A stretch of 64,000 bases of DNA from Ignavibacteriales bacterium (GTDB lineage: Bacteria; Bacteroidota; Ignavibacteria; Ignavibacteriales; SURF-24), in NCBI GenBank assembly GCA_026390815.1, contig JAPLFH010000033.1, positions 62,001 to 126,000 of the forward strand. The letters are read 5' to 3'. Positions 17,873-26,150 of the stretch are shown piece by piece. A model generated the notes under the pieces. It did no database searches and was not told the origin of the DNA. It worked only from the letters and a program-made list of their open reading frames with translations. Position numbers and translations under genes: made by a program. Each line of letters opens with the position of its first letter. Positions within the stretch are counted from its first letter, which is position 1.

Positions 17873-19396
17873 ATGTCAATCATCCTCACTGGTTCAAATC
17901 TTACAGTTGAAAAGCTTGTTCAAATTGCACGCTACAATGAAAAAGTAGAACTGCATCCTGAAGCATTGGAGAGAATTAAAATTTGCCGTGCAATGCTGGA
18001 AGAAAAAATCCAGGCGCACGAAATAATGTATGGTACAAACACGGGCATCGGAGAATTTTCTGAAGTGGTTTTGAATGATGAACAGGTAAGCCAGTTTCAG
18101 AAATATTTAATTTACAATCACGCCGCAGGAATTGGTGATCCTGCACCAATCGAATATGTTCGTGGAGCAATGGCTGGAAGAATAAATGTTCATGCCCACG
18201 GGAATTCCGGATGTCGTCCTGAGATTACTTTAACTCTCATTGAAATGCTTAACAAAGGAGTAACACCTGTTGTTTGCCAGAAAGGTTCTGTAGGAGCATG
18301 CGGTGATCTTGCTCCAATGTCTCAAATCGCCTTGCTGTTGATGGGCGAGGGAGAAGCATATTATAATGGAGAAAGACTTCCCGGAAAAGTTGCTATGGAG
18401 CTTGCCGGAATTACAATCCCCGGTTTGCAGGCACGCGATGGATTAGCAACAATAAATGGTTCCAATCTTTTAACCGCAATGAGTGCAATACATGTTTATG
18501 ATATCAATCGTTGGCTTAAGCAGGCGGAGATTGCATGTGCGATGACGCTGGAAGCGCTTCAGGCAAATATGAAACCTTATGATGTACGGCTCCATCAATT
18601 GCGAGGTTTTGCCGGTGCAATACGAAGTGCGAACGCAATTTTAAGCTGCGTTAAAGGAAGTGATTTGTTAACCGGAAAGTTGAAACAGAAAGTTCAGGAT
18701 GCTTACTCAATGCGGTCGACTCCGCAGGTAATTGGTGCGGCACACGATACTTTAGCCTTTGCCAAAAAGCAAGTAGAAATTGAATTGAATGGTGTTGGAG
18801 ATAATCCGATCTTCATTCCGGAAGATAGAGTAACTTTAACTGGAGCAAACTTTCAGGGTACACCAGTTTCTCTTCCGATGGATATGGTTGGCGCGGCTGT
18901 TACGATGGTTTCTGTTTTATCGGAACGAAGGCTGAACAGATTACTCAATCCTGCATTAAGTGTTGGCTTACCCGATTTTCTAACTAAAGGAGCGGGAATG
19001 TTTTCAGGATTGATGCTTAGCCAGTACACTGCCGATAGTTTGATAGTTGAACAGAGAATTCTATCAACTCCGGCATGCATTCAATCAATTTCTGCGGCAG
19101 CGGATCAGGAAGATTTTGTTTCTATGGGAATGAACACTGCGATTAAGAATGGACAAATTCTGGATAATGCATATGGAGTTTTAGGAATTGAATTCATCGC
19201 AGCGGCGCAGGCATTGGATTTCCGAAGCTTCAAAAATGGTGAAGGAGTTATCGCGGCAAAACAAGTTGTTAGAAAATATGTTGCTCATCTTGATGAAGAC
19301 AGACCACTTTATCCAGACCATACAAGGATGAAAGAAGTGGTTAAATCCTGTGAAGTTTTGGAAGAAGTAGAAAAAGTTGTAGGGAGACTTGAGTAG
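17873..19396 (+). CDS. Aromatic amino-acid ammonia-lyase-like MIO enzyme with an Ala-Cys-Gly triad
   Basis: A 507-residue paralogue of the lyase at 13905. Conserved family motifs are YGTNTGIGEFS (catalytic Tyr), IYNHAAGIGD, GSVGACGDLAP, DAYSMRSTPQVIGA, GVGDNPIF and DQEDFVSMG. The MIO tripeptide is Ala142-Cys143-Gly144 (18296-18304), with Cys in the position of the usual Ser. In Pseudomonas putida HutH, a Ser143-to-Cys change at the same position is reported to keep activity, so an MIO could still form. The selectivity residues (Asn-His rather than Ser-His; Phe in QEDF) differ from histidine ammonia-lyase. I therefore do not assign a substrate; an aromatic amino acid or an aminomutase reaction is possible. 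GGAG lies 9 bases before the ATG. Confidence 0.85.
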   Translation: MSIILTGSNLTVEKLVQIARYNEKVELHPEALERIKICRAMLEEKIQAHEIMYGTNTGIGEFSEVVLNDEQVSQFQKYLIYNHAAGIGDPAPIEYVRGAMAGRINVHAHGNSGCRPEITLTLIEMLNKGVTPVVCQKGSVGACGDLAPMSQIALLLMGEGEAYYNGERLPGKVAMELAGITIPGLQARDGLATINGSNLLTAMSAIHVYDINRWLKQAEIACAMTLEALQANMKPYDVRLHQLRGFAGAIRSANAILSCVKGSDLLTGKLKQKVQDAYSMRSTPQVIGAAHDTLAFAKKQVEIELNGVGDNPIFIPEDRVTLTGANFQGTPVSLPMDMVGAAVTMVSVLSERRLNRLLNPALSVGLPDFLTKGAGMFSGLMLSQYTADSLIVEQRILSTPACIQSISAAADQEDFVSMGMNTAIKNGQILDNAYGVLGIEFIAAAQALDFRSFKNGEGVIAAKQVVRKYVAHLDEDRPLYPDHTRMKEVVKSCEVLEEVEKVVGRLE

Positions 19397-19407
19397 GTAA
19401 TAGATAA

Positions 19408-19836
19408 TTATTTCTTGAATGGAAATTTGATCATATTAGTTATGTGAGAATCGGCAAATTCAACAAACTTGGTAGAAAGATTAATTGCACGATTATATTC
19501 CTCTTCTGATACAGATTCATATTCACCGGGATAACGAGTTTCAACAGAATATTCGGTCAATTCTTTTATTGCCAATAACTCTTCGGGAAATTTGAAATTT
19601 ATGTTTTCAATAAGCTCTACTAAATGTTGAATGTTGTGGGTTCTTGGAAACTTTATATCAAACAAAATGCATAAAGCCTTTAATGCTTTTTCAACAGCCT
19701 GCTCAGCTTCGAAACATAAGTCTTCATAAAAGATCAAATCCTTATTCGAATTCAATCTTGCTATTGTAACATTACTTTTTGCTCGATTCAACCACTGTAA
19801 TGCTCTTTCATACTTGTTCATATACAACAATGCCAT
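19408..19836 (-). CDS. HEPN-domain protein (putative toxin)
   Basis: A 142-residue all-helical HEPN protein. Typical features are the N-terminal ALQWLNRAKSNVTIA, the helix CFEAEQAVEKALKALCI (41-57), FPRTHNIQHLVEL (63-75) and the late TRYPGEYESVSEEEYNRAI. The charged motif is Arg65-x5-His71, close to the HEPN R-x4-6-H RNase motif, but the Tyr of the HepT R-x4-H-x-Y motif is absent. It overlaps the MNT gene by 29 bases in another frame. An internal ATG at 19821 is an alternative start that would trim five residues. In characterised pairs the HEPN partner is an RNase toxin neutralised by the nucleotidyltransferase. Confidence 0.85.
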   Translation of the reverse strand: MALLYMNKYERALQWLNRAKSNVTIARLNSNKDLIFYEDLCFEAEQAVEKALKALCILFDIKFPRTHNIQHLVELIENINFKFPEELLAIKELTEYSVETRYPGEYESVSEEEYNRAINLSTKFVEFADSHITNMIKFPFKK

Positions 19837-20119
19837 TCATATTAGCTTCAAAATAAATTAAATAAGGATCATTTTTCAATTGTTCATATCTATCATAATC
19901 TACAACCAAAACATCAATTGAAGCGCCAACTTTTATAAAGCTGCTATATATTTTACGTGCGAGCTCGCGCTGTTTTAATACGCCTCTTTTTATTACCAGC
20001 AAATCATAATCACTTTCATCAGTAAACCTGCCAGTGGCTCTTGAACCAAATAAGATTATTTTATTTGGTTCGGCTACCTTTATAATAATGTTCAAAGCTT
20101 TCTTTAAAGATTCACTCAT
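19808..20119 (-). CDS. MNT-type nucleotidyltransferase (putative antitoxin)
   Basis: A 103-residue minimal nucleotidyltransferase. It has the GS-x10-D-x-D signature in GSRATGRFTDESDYDLLV (25-42) and a third acidic residue in ASIDVLVVDYD. In MntA/HepT systems this protein AMPylates the HEPN toxin and blocks it. It is the first gene of a two-gene minus-strand operon, with the HEPN gene overlapping its 3' end. The pair lies convergent to the second lyase, only 11 bases from its stop, and adds to the accessory character of the region. Confidence 0.9.
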   Translation of the reverse strand: MSESLKKALNIIIKVAEPNKIILFGSRATGRFTDESDYDLLVIKRGVLKQRELARKIYSSFIKVGASIDVLVVDYDRYEQLKNDPYLIYFEANMNGIVVYEQV

Positions 20120-20222
20120 ATCATTCTCATTTACAGATAGAAATTAACAAATTTTTGTATGAACTTCTATTAATAAAAATTGTTCGATATAGTTGAATTT
20201 GTAAATATAGAGACCATCATTT

Positions 20223-20438
20223 TTATTTTTTTGAACCATCAACATATTCCAAAATATCTCCCGGCTGACAATCCAGCACTTTACAAATTGATTCAAGTGT
20301 AGAAAAGCGGATTGCTTTTGCTTTACCGGTTTTTAGTATTGATAAATTTGCCATTGAGATTCCAACTTTTTCAGATAATTCTGTTAAAGAAATCTTTCTC
20401 TTTGCCATCATCACATCTAAATTAATTATAATTGCCAT
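20223..20438 (-). CDS. XRE-family helix-turn-helix regulator
   Basis: A 71-residue single-domain DNA-binding protein of the compact YozG-like group. The helix-turn-helix is ISLTELSEKVGISMANLSIL (16-35), followed by FSTLESICKVLDCQPGDILEYV. A purine-rich AGAGGCAAGG precedes the ATG. It is the second gene after the DUF2975 membrane protein, 8 bases downstream, a pairing seen repeatedly in Firmicutes and Bacteroidota. It probably autoregulates the pair; the palindrome at 21440-21468 is a candidate site. Confidence 0.9.
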   Translation of the reverse strand: MAIIINLDVMMAKRKISLTELSEKVGISMANLSILKTGKAKAIRFSTLESICKVLDCQPGDILEYVDGSKK

Positions 20439-20446
20439 CCTTGCCT

Positions 20447-21289
20447 CTATACAGTTAAATCAATTTCTTCTTTTATGGATGAGCCAGACTGAAGAATTGC
20501 TGAGATCAACAAAAGTATAATCCCAATAAATATAAGTTCGTAATGAATATCCTTCCACGAGAGGAAAAAAGAGAAAGGAATATCAGGATATCTTGAGCCA
20601 GAGGAATAATTAATCCACCAGGAAGTAAAAAGTCGAACAAATTCCGCAAGCAATGTATATATAGCAATAAACTTAATTCTAACAGCATTTCCTTTTGTAA
20701 AAACAGAGTTTGTAAAAATTGTTAAAAATATTTTACGGGTGTTAAATATTATTATGAGCGAAAAAAGAACTATAAGAGTTATATAAGCTGATAGGCTAAT
20801 ATAAAAGAAAGGGAAATAACGTATCAAAGCATAATCAACACCTCTGCGTTCATACACTTTTTCTTGTGTATAATGTTCTTTTCTAAATTCCATTATCATC
20901 CATAGTGCTGTTGGGGGATTACCAATGATTGAATCCCAGTTTACTGATTTTGGTGCTGTTAGAGTAATATTATATAATGATTCCTTTGCTTTCCTGTAAA
21001 GAGGGGTAGAAGATTTTTTCAGGGTTTCTTTGAAAAATTCTTTTCCCATATAATAGCTTTCGATATTATATAACCTTCGTACTTCAACATATTTTGTATT
21101 GAACTGATAAGTATGGTCGTTCATCCAGATTGATATAGTCGGAAATTTAATATTCCAATTACTGATAACTGCAATATTAAAAACGAAAACAGTAATTACT
21201 AAAAATATTCCTACCGCCAGTCCCACATACCAAATTGTGTTGATTGTGTGTTTAAGAAAATTAGTTTGAAGATTCTTCTTGAAATTCAT
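20447..21289 (-). CDS. DUF2975-type membrane protein
   Basis: A 280-residue membrane protein. Helices are seen near residues 14-40, 165-190, 205-225 and 250-270, with a large extracytosolic loop between the first two. The C-terminal tail SGSSIKEEIDLTV matches the DUF2975 hallmark G-x-x-LxxExDLTV. Loop residues 60-150 are longer than in most members I know of. Function is unknown; the family is paired with small XRE regulators as here, suggesting membrane-linked signalling. The ATG at 21289 has AGGA upstream on the minus strand. Confidence 0.75.
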   Translation of the reverse strand: MNFKKNLQTNFLKHTINTIWYVGLAVGIFLVITVFVFNIAVISNWNIKFPTISIWMNDHTYQFNTKYVEVRRLYNIESYYMGKEFFKETLKKSSTPLYRKAKESLYNITLTAPKSVNWDSIIGNPPTALWMIMEFRKEHYTQEKVYERRGVDYALIRYFPFFYISLSAYITLIVLFSLIIIFNTRKIFLTIFTNSVFTKGNAVRIKFIAIYTLLAEFVRLFTSWWINYSSGSRYPDIPFSFFLSWKDIHYELIFIGIILLLISAILQSGSSIKEEIDLTV

Positions 21290-21439
21290 ACATAGTCCTG
21301 TTTATTATTTAATGTTTTTCCATTTTACTGGAATGTCAACAGAAAGAATTTTTTAATCAGGATAATTTCTTGAACAAATAAACTGATTTGCTTTATTTGT
21401 ACTATTGGGAAAATATATTATATTTTGCCGATTGTCAAG

Positions 21440-21468
21440 AAATATTTATCGATAAACAATAAATATTT
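21440..21468. promoter_or_regulatory. Palindromes in a divergent intergenic region
   Basis: AAATATTTAT (21440-21449) pairs with ATAAATATTT (21459-21468). Nested within it is the perfect 12-base palindrome TTTATCGATAAA (21445-21456). The site lies between the DUF2975/XRE operon and the methyltransferase, and is the clearest structure in the 306-base gap. It could be an operator for the XRE protein. Being AT-rich, it could also be chance. Confidence 0.3.
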
Positions 21469-21595
21469 ATTTAAATTAGAATCACTTGGTCTTGAACACA
21501 TTATCGAATGATAATTAGTAATTGATGATTCTTTGCTTTTAATAACTGAAGAAGTATTATATTTTTCGTCAGAGTTATTACCAATAGGTTTAGAA

Positions 21596-22543
21596 ATGAA
21601 ATTTGAAGAAGCAGTAAAATATTATTCTTTCATTCTTACAGAAGGATCTGTAGTTGAGCGAATCCGTAGAAGTTTAAACTTTAAACTGGATGAGCATATT
21701 GCTAATTCAGCATTGATCTATAATCCTGGCAGTAAAACTTATCTTGAAATTATTTACCGGCAATATTTAAACATTGGACAGAAACATAATCTTCCAATGA
21801 TAATTCTTACTCCAACCTGGCGGGCTAATAAAGAAAGATTAATTAAAACGGGATTTGCAGGAAGAAATGTAAATCGCGATAATTTTCTTTTCCTTGATGA
21901 GATTAGAAAAAGTTATGGAGAATATGCAGAGAAGGTTTTTATCGGTGGATTGATTGGTTGTAAAGGAGATGCTTATAATCCTGACGAAGCTTTAAGTAGA
22001 GAAGATGCTGAAGAGTTTCATAGTTATCAATTAAGAACTCTGGCAAATGCAGGAGTAGATTTTCTAATTGCATCTACTTTACCAGCCGTTTCAGAAGCTG
22101 AAGGAATTGCTGAGGCGATGAGTAAGACGGGACTACCATACATTTTAAGTTTTATCATAAGAGTGAATAGTAATTTGCTGGATGGTACCCCATTGATTAA
22201 AGTAATAAATAAAATTGATTCCTCTTTCATTCCCGACCCAACTTGTTATATGGTAAATTGTATTCATCCAACAATATTTCAAACAGCAATAGAGAACAAT
22301 CCGCAATTGATAAAAAGAGTTTGGGGCATACAAGCAAACACATCGTGTAAATCTCCGGAAGAACTTGATGGCGCTGGAGAGCTTGATGCTGAGGAGCCGG
22401 AAATCTTTGCAAACGAGTTGTACAATCTTCACAGTAAATTTGGAATTAAAATTCTGGGTGGCTGTTGTGGAACTGATGAAAGACACATCGAACAGCTTGC
22501 TATCAAGTCCTTGCAATTAAGTTTAGATGAAGAAAAATATTAA
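21596..22543 (+). CDS. Homocysteine S-methyltransferase family protein
   Basis: A 315-residue TIM-barrel methyltransferase. Features are a first strand followed by TEGSVVERIRR, ILTPTWRAN, GGLIGCKGDAYNP, and the zinc ligands in CYMVNCIHP and GGCCGTDERHI. Family members transfer methyl groups from S-methylmethionine or a related donor to homocysteine. I place the start at the ATG at 21596 because homologues begin near FEEAVKYYSFILTEG; a TTG at 21533 would add 21 unlikely residues. The strand-1 Gly-rich motif is less canonical than usual (TEGSVVE instead of LDGGxGTxL), so the substrate is not certain. It appears monocistronic, with no cobalamin riboswitch upstream. Confidence 0.85.
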   Translation: MKFEEAVKYYSFILTEGSVVERIRRSLNFKLDEHIANSALIYNPGSKTYLEIIYRQYLNIGQKHNLPMIILTPTWRANKERLIKTGFAGRNVNRDNFLFLDEIRKSYGEYAEKVFIGGLIGCKGDAYNPDEALSREDAEEFHSYQLRTLANAGVDFLIASTLPAVSEAEGIAEAMSKTGLPYILSFIIRVNSNLLDGTPLIKVINKIDSSFIPDPTCYMVNCIHPTIFQTAIENNPQLIKRVWGIQANTSCKSPEELDGAGELDAEEPEIFANELYNLHSKFGIKILGGCCGTDERHIEQLAIKSLQLSLDEEKY

Positions 22544-22616
22544 TCTAATTCCTTATACCAAGAATTTTTTTAAAAGTTAATATTCAATAGTTTATGAATT
22601 TTACCCACAATAATAT

Positions 22617-22624
22617 TAACTTTG
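22617..22624 (+). promoter_or_regulatory. Bacteroidota-type -7 box
   Basis: TAACTTTG matches the TAnnTTTG consensus used by the Bacteroidota primary sigma factor. It lies 37 bases upstream of the ATG of the phosphodiester-glycosidase-like gene, at a sensible distance for a short leader. A clear -33 TTG is not evident. Confidence 0.4.
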
Positions 22625-22661
22625 TATAAAAAAATACAATCATACCGGAAAGGAAACTATA

Positions 22662-25109
22662 ATGAAGGCATTTCTACTACTAATTTTTTTAATCCCTCTT
22701 TTTAATTTAAATGCACAATATCAATTAGATACTCTCTCAAGTTATTATGTTGGTCCGGGAGTAATTTATACTAAAATCCAGGAACCAACTAAACCTTGGT
22801 TAATTTATATAATGGAAGTTGATCTAAAGAATCCATATATAAAAATGGAAACTGCAAAAGCAAAGGATCTTAAATTAGGGGTAGAAATTCCGAGTTCAAT
22901 GGCTAAACGTCAGGATTCCAGTGGACATCGCGTTGTGGGAATTGTAAACGCAGATTTTTTTCTTAGTAATGGTGAACCAGATAATATGCAGGTAGTTAGA
23001 GGTGAATTGATTAGAGACTGGCGCGGCGGGCAATACGGTGTTGTTGGATTTGATACTTCTAATAATTATATGTTAGCCCTGCCCTATTTTCATTCAAAAG
23101 TTATTAAAGATACAAGTGAAATAACTATAAACGATGTAAATGAAGTCAGGGGTTCAAACCAGCTCATAATGTATAATAGTTATTATGGTTCATCTACCGG
23201 TACACAATCATCAGGTACAGAAGCGGTTCTTTCCCCAATTGGTGAGTGGTATGTTAATGATACAATATATTGTATTGTAAAAAGCATTGCTCAAACATCT
23301 GGCAATACACCAATAAATAAAAAACAATTGGTACTTTCTGCAAACGGTACCAGTGCAGATCTTTTAAAAAACAGCGTAAAAGCCGGCGATACAATAGGTG
23401 TTTATATCGAAGTAAGTTCCGGACCAAAAAAAATAAGGGAATTGGTTGGTGGAAGACCAATATTTTTTAAAGACAGCGAACTAATTCAGAGCATTACAAA
23501 CATAAGTGTAGTAATGAACAGGGAACCACGCACAATGATTGGTTTTTCTAAAGATAGCTCCAAGTGTTTTATTTTTGTTGTGGATGGAAGACAAACCACC
23601 AGTGTTGGTGTGGATATTTTTGAAATGGGAAACCTGATGGATCAATTGAATATTTACAATGCAATGAATTTTGATGGCGGCGGTTCTGCTGACATGGTTA
23701 TCAGAGGAAATGTTGTAAATTCCCCTTCAGGCGGAGCTGAAAGGCCAGTTTCGAACGGACTTATGGTAATATCAACCGCACCAAATGATGCTTTAAACTC
23801 GCTTGTTATATTACCTAAAACGACTAAAATATTCCGTGGTAAAGGATACAAATTCTCTGTCATCGGAAATGATCAGTTTTATAATCAGGTTGCTTTAAAT
23901 TCATCCAATATTCAATTTTCTTGTGATAGTAAAATTGGCTCAATTACGTCTGATGGTTTATTTACTTCTGCAAAACATGCTGATACAGGATACGTTTATG
24001 TTCGCTATAATAATCTTGTAGATTCAGCTTCTGTTATCATAAAAGAAATTGAACATTTCTCAATTAGTCCTAAAACAGCAACCGCAGATGCAACAACAAA
24101 ACTTCCATTTAAAGTCAGTGCGTTCGATTCTGAAAATATTTTACAAACCGTTTCTCTTACGGAATTCAATTGGATTTCCAGAAATCCTTCTGTTGGAATA
24201 GTTGATAGTGCAGGAAATTTTTGGGGAAAATCTGAGGGTTCAACTTATGTAGTATCAACATATAACAATTACAGTGATTCAGCACTTATTAAAGTTGCCA
24301 TTGGTACTGGAGCTTTTGTTCTTGATTCCATAGAATCGTTAGCAGGATGGAGTTACTTGCAAGAAAATCTTGATTCTCTATCTATAACATTAGCGACCGA
24401 TGAAAAATCCTTAGGTAATGCATCATTTAAGATTGGTTACAAATTTACTTACAATGCTCAAAATCAAAATATGGTTTATCTTTATAAAAATATTCCGATT
24501 TATGGTGTGCCCGATTCGATCTTTCTTGATGTAAAATCCGATGGACAAAAACATAGGTTGTATTATCAGTTCTCAGATAATAATTCAGAACTTTACCAAG
24601 GTTCGGGGAAAAAATATCTTGATAACAGTCAGTTGTTCGATAAAATTCCAGCGCCGTTTACGGGGATGAAGGCATTACAAAGTGGTTCATCTTTTAACTT
24701 TCCGGTTATTCTAAAAAGAATTGAATTGCAATTATCCGGAAGCAAAGTCGCCGGTCAATCATCTTCAGGCACAATTTATATTGATAATCTCTGGATTAAA
24801 TATCCCGATGCAATTAGTTCAATTGATGAAGAACTCGCTTTACCAAATGATTTTAGCCTGGATCAAAACTACCCAAATCCATTCAATCCAAATACTAAGA
24901 TTGGATTTAGTCTTCCCAAAGATGGTATTGCCACATTAAAAATTTATGATATACTTGGAAGAGAGCTTGCAGAGCTTATAAATAAAGAACTTCCCGCAGG
25001 TCATCATATTTTTACATTTAACGCACATGGAGTACCAAGCGGCATATATTTTTATAAGTTACAATCATCTGGTTATGCGCAGGTTAAAAAAATGTTGCTT
25101 CTTAAATGA
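22662..25109 (+). CDS. Secreted phosphodiester glycosidase-like protein with T9SS sorting domain
   Basis: An 815-residue exported protein. The signal peptide ends NLNAQ (residue 19). Residues about 80-370 match the NAGPA/phosphodiester-glycosidase domain (GIVNADFF, PRTMIGFSKD, NAMNFDGGGSADMV, RPVSNGLMV), which in animals uncaps mannose-6-phosphate and in bacteria cleaves or binds glycosyl phosphodiesters. Residues 380-540 hold two Ig-like (BIG2) repeats and 545-715 a carbohydrate-binding-like sandwich. From about 730 the T9SS type A domain [12 protein letters not shown] ... YDILGRE ... SGIYFYKL ... KKMLLLK follows. It probably acts outside the cell or on its surface. GGAAAGGA precedes the ATG. 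Confidence 0.88.
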   Translation: MKAFLLLIFLIPLFNLNAQYQLDTLSSYYVGPGVIYTKIQEPTKPWLIYIMEVDLKNPYIKMETAKAKDLKLGVEIPSSMAKRQDSSGHRVVGIVNADFFLSNGEPDNMQVVRGELIRDWRGGQYGVVGFDTSNNYMLALPYFHSKVIKDTSEITINDVNEVRGSNQLIMYNSYYGSSTGTQSSGTEAVLSPIGEWYVNDTIYCIVKSIAQTSGNTPINKKQLVLSANGTSADLLKNSVKAGDTIGVYIEVSSGPKKIRELVGGRPIFFKDSELIQSITNISVVMNREPRTMIGFSKDSSKCFIFVVDGRQTTSVGVDIFEMGNLMDQLNIYNAMNFDGGGSADMVIRGNVVNSPSGGAERPVSNGLMVISTAPNDALNSLVILPKTTKIFRGKGYKFSVIGNDQFYNQVALNSSNIQFSCDSKIGSITSDGLFTSAKHADTGYVYVRYNNLVDSASVIIKEIEHFSISPKTATADATTKLPFKVSAFDSENILQTVSLTEFNWISRNPSVGIVDSAGNFWGKSEGSTYVVSTYNNYSDSALIKVAIGTGAFVLDSIESLAGWSYLQENLDSLSITLATDEKSLGNASFKIGYKFTYNAQNQNMVYLYKNIPIYGVPDSIFLDVKSDGQKHRLYYQFSDNNSELYQGSGKKYLDNSQLFDKIPAPFTGMKALQSGSSFNFPVILKRIELQLSGSKVAGQSSSGTIYIDNLWIKYPDAISSIDEELALPNDFSLDQNYPNPFNPNTKIGFSLPKDGIATLKIYDILGRELAELINKELPAGHHIFTFNAHGVPSGIYFYKLQSSGYAQVKKMLLLK

Positions 25110-25487
25110 TAACATTTGTTACAGACTGTATTTAATTTATTTAAAATATTATGCTCTCCTCATAGAATGCTGGATTTTAATTTCTGCAAGAATAAAGAAT
25201 TGATGATACTAAATTAAAACCAGACTTATGTTTTAAAACTATGTGAATGGGATTCGGCTTTATGGTATGCCATCAGTTGAAGTAAAAAATATATTTTTCA
25301 TCTACCACGCGCTCAATCCAATTTGTTATTTGACAAACTGCAAACATCTAAAAACCCGCATAAAAAGATGGCGCGTGATTAAAATCAGAGATTCAAGTTG
25401 ACTTTGATGAAAATATTATGAATATTCACCGTGTAAAATATCTACCGAATTCTCTTCTCCGAAAATAGTAAAAATTATGAGGGTGTT
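25110..25487. other. Intergenic region without a gene
   Basis: No reading frame here looks real. There is an imperfect pair CACGCGC (about 25306) and GCGCGTG (about 25371) separated by about 60 bases, which is unusual in such AT-rich sequence, but no terminator-type T-tract follows. A sensible SD (GAGGGTG) ends the region before the barrel gene at 25488. Confidence 0.4.
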
Positions 25488-26141
25488 ATGAAAACAAGAT
25501 TAATACTTTTTGCTGTCTTCTTAATGTTGATTTCAAATTCAAATTCTTTCTCGCAAAACTATGCAGTTGCATTAAAGGTGAGTAGTATAGGCGTTACCGC
25601 CGAAGGTATTAGATCCTTTGGTGAGAACATAAACGCCCGTGTGGGCGTTTCAATATTCCCATTAAAAATTAATGGCGGTGGTGGAACTACTGAAGATTAT
25701 AAGTATACTGCCAATGTAAATCTTTTTGTTATTTCTGCATTAGCCGATTGGTTTCCATTCAATAATTTTCTAAGAGTAACTGGTGGAATAATGATTAATC
25801 TAAATAAGATTAAAGCAACAGCTACACCTACTAAAACATACGTGGTTGGTGCAGATTATTATACTCCGGAAAAACTAGGAAATTTGGAAGTGAATATTAA
25901 GATGAACAAGGTTGCCCCATATCTGGGAATAGGAATTGGAAATCCTACTGCCCTGGCTTCCGGCTTTGGATTTTCGTTTGAGATCGGGGCATTTTACCAG
26001 GGATCTCCAACTGTAGACCTTGCAGCCTCTGGTTTGCTGGAACCATCGGCGGCACCCGATCAAGAAAAATTAGTTGAGGATAACTTAAGCTGGTTTAAGT
26101 TATATCCCGTTGTTTCACTTGGTATCACTTATAAATTTTAG
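25488..26141 (+). CDS. Outer-membrane beta-barrel-like protein
   Basis: A 217-residue exported protein with a signal peptide ending SNSFSQ (residue 23). The rest alternates hydrophobic and polar residues typical of an eight-stranded barrel (YAVALKVSSIGVTAEGI, LRVTGGIMINL, GFGFSFEIGAFYQG) and ends LGITYKF, the terminal Phe being typical of BAM substrates. No enzymatic motif is present. It is followed after 9 bases by the lipoprotein gene, so the two are surely co-transcribed. The function could be structural or small-solute related; I cannot say which. Confidence 0.7.
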   Translation: MKTRLILFAVFLMLISNSNSFSQNYAVALKVSSIGVTAEGIRSFGENINARVGVSIFPLKINGGGGTTEDYKYTANVNLFVISALADWFPFNNFLRVTGGIMINLNKIKATATPTKTYVVGADYYTPEKLGNLEVNIKMNKVAPYLGIGIGNPTALASGFGFSFEIGAFYQGSPTVDLAASGLLEPSAAPDQEKLVEDNLSWFKLYPVVSLGITYKF

Positions 26142-26150
26142 GGGGTTAAA

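Noticed and set aside
13905-19396. Complete histidine-utilisation (hut) operon
   Set aside because: Only the lyase step is represented, twice; urocanase, imidazolonepropionase and formimidoylglutamase genes are absent.
21290-21595. Cobalamin or SAM riboswitch before the methyltransferase
   Set aside because: No B12-box (GCCACTG-like) or SAM-box pattern is present; only AT-rich palindromes were found.
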